A DNA stretch of 64,000 bases from M1-B18 sp048264125. GTDB taxonomy: Bacteria; Bacillota; Clostridia; Peptostreptococcales; Natronincolaceae. Position 1 is the first letter of the stretch; each line of letters starts with the position of its first letter. The notes beneath the pieces are model-generated. The model had not been told where the DNA came from. It did not search any database and saw nothing but the letters and a program-made list of their open reading frames with translations. The position numbers and the translations under genes were made by a program. Where the stretch lies: NCBI GenBank assembly GCA_048264125.1, contig JBLXDM010000003.1, forward strand, positions 336,873 through 400,872, written 5' to 3'. Below are positions 62,329-64,000 of this stretch, piece by piece.

Positions 62329-62922
62329 ATGATAAAGCAGAGCTCAAGATATAGAAATATTGCATTTGATATTGCTAAGCAGATTGCCGAGGGTAATATC
62401 ATTGAGGGTTCAAAATTAAAGGGAAGGTCAGTATTAGCTGGTAACTACAATGTGTCTCCAGAAACCATTCGGAAATCCATAGCCCTGTTGGAGGAGTATA
62501 AGATCGTTCAGGTGGTACCCGGCAGTGGTATCAATGTGCTATCTAAGAATATGGCCGAAGTCTTTATGCGGGACTTTAATGAAAAGGATAAGATTGTAGT
62601 CCTTAAGCATGAGCTTAAGGATTTATTGGATCAGAGGGAACGACTAGATGAAAATATTACCTCAGCCCTAAAATCGATAGCTGAGTATTCCTTATCTGTT
62701 TTTAATGAATATAATCAGTTTTTGTTCTTGGAAATCCCGGTAGTTGAAAGTATATTTTTAAACAAAGAAATCCGAGAGTCGAGATTCTGGGAAGAAACCG
62801 GTGGAACAATTGTCGCCTTGCGTAGAGGAGAGAGCCTGTTAGTCTCCCCAAACCCTATGGAATTATTACTAGAAGGGGATACAATAATTTATATAAAGGA
62901 AAAGGTGAATTTTTCCAGTTAA
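62329..62922 (+). CDS. BusR-like regulator (GntR HTH + TrkA-C)
   Basis: A 197-residue protein with a GntR-type winged helix (SRYRNIAFDIAKQIAEGNI, SVLAGNYNVSPETIRKSIALL) , a coiled-coil (about 80-120) and a C-terminal RCK_C/TrkA-C domain (GGTIVALRRGESLLVSPNPM). Streptococcal BusR has the same layout, binds c-di-AMP through the TrkA-C domain and represses betaine uptake. Being divergent from opuC, it likely does the same here. Start is ATG 62329; the upstream GTG at 62317 lacks a ribosome site. The Shine-Dalgarno before ATG is also weak. Confidence 0.85.
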   Translation: MIKQSSRYRNIAFDIAKQIAEGNIIEGSKLKGRSVLAGNYNVSPETIRKSIALLEEYKIVQVVPGSGINVLSKNMAEVFMRDFNEKDKIVVLKHELKDLLDQRERLDENITSALKSIAEYSLSVFNEYNQFLFLEIPVVESIFLNKEIRESRFWEETGGTIVALRRGESLLVSPNPMELLLEGDTIIYIKEKVNFSS

Positions 62923-63033
62923 TATATAGCATAAGACTGTTCCTATAAAGCCATTATTAACAGAGTCTATTGTGAAAACTGTGTAAACCTCTTAAATGGT
63001 GTAAATAATTACAACAAAGTGGAGGTTTTTTAC

Positions 63034-63828
63034 ATAGCTAAAAAGAAAATGAGTCCGGAAAGGTAATAACTAGTTAAGTAACTATTAGCTACCTATGGAG
63101 CAAAGGATGTAGGCGGTATTCAGTCTATGATTAAAAATATGCACTACAAAGTACTCTAGAAGGTGAATTAGAAGATGCGTTGGATATAGCAAATATGATT
63201 ACGCTAATAAAAGCACTTCCAATTCTCGAAACGGGTATAGTAAAAAAACTATTGAATTAAGCATGGGTGAATTTGAATTGGATGTTCCTCGCAATGGAGA
63301 GTTTGATCCTCAAATTATTAGGAAAAACCAAACTAAGATCACTAGTGAGCTTGAAGAGAAGATTATTTCTATGTACGCTAAGGGTATGACTACCTCAGAC
63401 ATTGAGGGCCACTTAAATGATATTTATGGTATTGACGTCTCTGGCACTTCAATTAGCAGGTTAACTGATAAGAACCTTCTTCCAGTGGTAAAGGAATGGC
63501 AGAAAAGGCCTTTTAAAAATGTTTATGCTGCTGTTTTTATGGATGCTATTCATTTTCATGTACGTAAGGACGGGATAATAGTAAAAAAGGTTGTATATAT
63601 AGCTATTGGCATAAATATGGAGGGTATTAAGGATGTATTGGGTATGTGGGTTGGTGAAAACGAAAGTGCTAAATTCTGACTTACTGTTTTAAATGAGCTG
63701 AAGATCGTGGTGTTGAAGACGTCCTGATAGCTTGTGTTGATGGTCTTACTGGCTTTGATAATGGTATTCACGCTGTATATCCATATATAGAGCTGCAGCA
63801 ATGTATTATCCACCAAATTCGTAACAGT
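63034..63828 (+). pseudogene. Degenerate IS256-family transposase
   Basis: Reading across three frames gives IS256-family segments: AKKKMSPER, YGAKDVGGIQSMIKNM, GYSKYDYANKS, MGEFELDVP, IISMYAKGMTTSDIEGHL, VFMDAIHFHVRKDG, CVDGLTGF and QQCIIHQIRNS. The initiator is now ATA, stops occur at 63064 and 63677 (Trp to TGA in KFW), and at least two frameshifts exist. The DDE region ends prematurely at 63828, missing about half of the protein. GGAGG at 63021-63025 is the old ribosome site. It is inactive. Confidence 0.88.
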
Positions 63829-64000
63829 GAGCCCTTCTTAGTTTTTCGGACACTGTTTCGTGAGCGTAGCTTAAAATTAGATAAATTTGCTTAGATTTAC
63901 TCTTGATATCTCGTTTTTGGACTATTGCTTCGGTTATTATACTTAAATTTCTAGTAATATCAAGGGTAAAATGAACGGCTAGCGCCGCACCTTGACATCA
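63829..64000. other. Unexplained sequence at the transposase break
   Basis: After the truncation point the sequence does not continue the transposase. TTTACTCTTGATAT (63896-63909) and ATATCAAGGGTAAA (63957-63970) form an imperfect inverted repeat. This may be the edge of another inserted element that runs beyond the window. Confidence 0.4.

Noticed and set aside
63556..63816. Minus-strand frame across the transposase remnant
   Set aside because: It is the antisense shadow of an IS256 transposase sequence that makes sense only on the plus strand.

Overview
The window is a low-GC, gram-positive, anaerobe-like chromosome segment. Shine-Dalgarno sites are strong (AGGAGG and GGGGGA types), GTG and TTG starts are common, and terminators are rho-independent. 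The gene set includes CcpA-type cre sites, sigma-54 PTS regulators, an OpuC osmoprotectant transporter and a homocitrate/Re-citrate synthase cluster. This suits a Clostridia member, possibly related to Alkaliphilus or Natronincola. The taxonomic call is inference. No rRNA, tRNA or CRISPR was seen. Genes from 1 to about 32.7 kb are all on the minus strand; the rest is mixed.

Layout. 0-4 kb: glycerol operon glpP-glpF-glpK and a truncated FAD glycerol-3-phosphate oxidoreductase, with a consensus sigma-54 promoter before glpP and a terminator/antiterminator-like switch before the last gene. 4-16 kb: pentitol (probably xylitol) catabolism and RbsABC-type import, governed by an upstream solute-binding protein / YesM-type kinase / YesN-type regulator set. 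16-26.6 kb: amino-sugar disaccharide PTS operon (HPr, BadF-type kinase, EIIB, EIIC, GH4 hydrolase, EIIA, MupG, NagB, an unknown alpha-barrel-like protein), with its LevR/CelR activator and a second sigma-54 promoter. 26.8-37.2 kb: topoisomerase III, a MutS2 paralogue without Smr, split permeases, a YjiH-family protein, AdaA, an Fe-S CCG protein, a nucleotidase and a hypothetical protein.

37.6-41.8 kb: (homo)citrate synthase, aconitase and isocitrate-type dehydrogenase on the plus strand, from a near-consensus sigma-A promoter. 41.9-43.5 kb: ECF sigma factor and its anti-sigma factor with a self-type promoter. 43.7-44.6 kb: OsmC protein and a small orphan gene. 44.7-49.9 kb: four-carbon acid-sugar catabolism (PdxA2, DUF1537 kinase, KdgT permease) with a PrpR-type activator and a third sigma-54 promoter. 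50-53 kb: XRE-TPR regulator, GNAT acetyltransferase and DUF6512 membrane protein. 53-58.6 kb: a heterodimeric ABC pair, a PchR/YbtA-like AraC regulator and a DtxR-family repressor with DtxR-like boxes, suggesting metallophore or iron transport. 58.6-62.9 kb: opuC operon diverging from a BusR-like GntR/TrkA-C regulator. 63-64 kb: degenerate IS256-family transposase and unexplained sequence.

The most notable theme is regulatory. Three unrelated catabolic operons each carry a textbook -24/-12 promoter with a dyad or repeat roughly 80-105 bp upstream, but only two sigma-54 activators lie in the window. The activator for the glycerol operon is therefore missing from view. I found no wholly novel system with confidence; the best leads are the sigma-54 glycerol operon, the amino-sugar operon with its unknown barrel protein, and a motif shared by the XRE-TPR and GNAT promoters.
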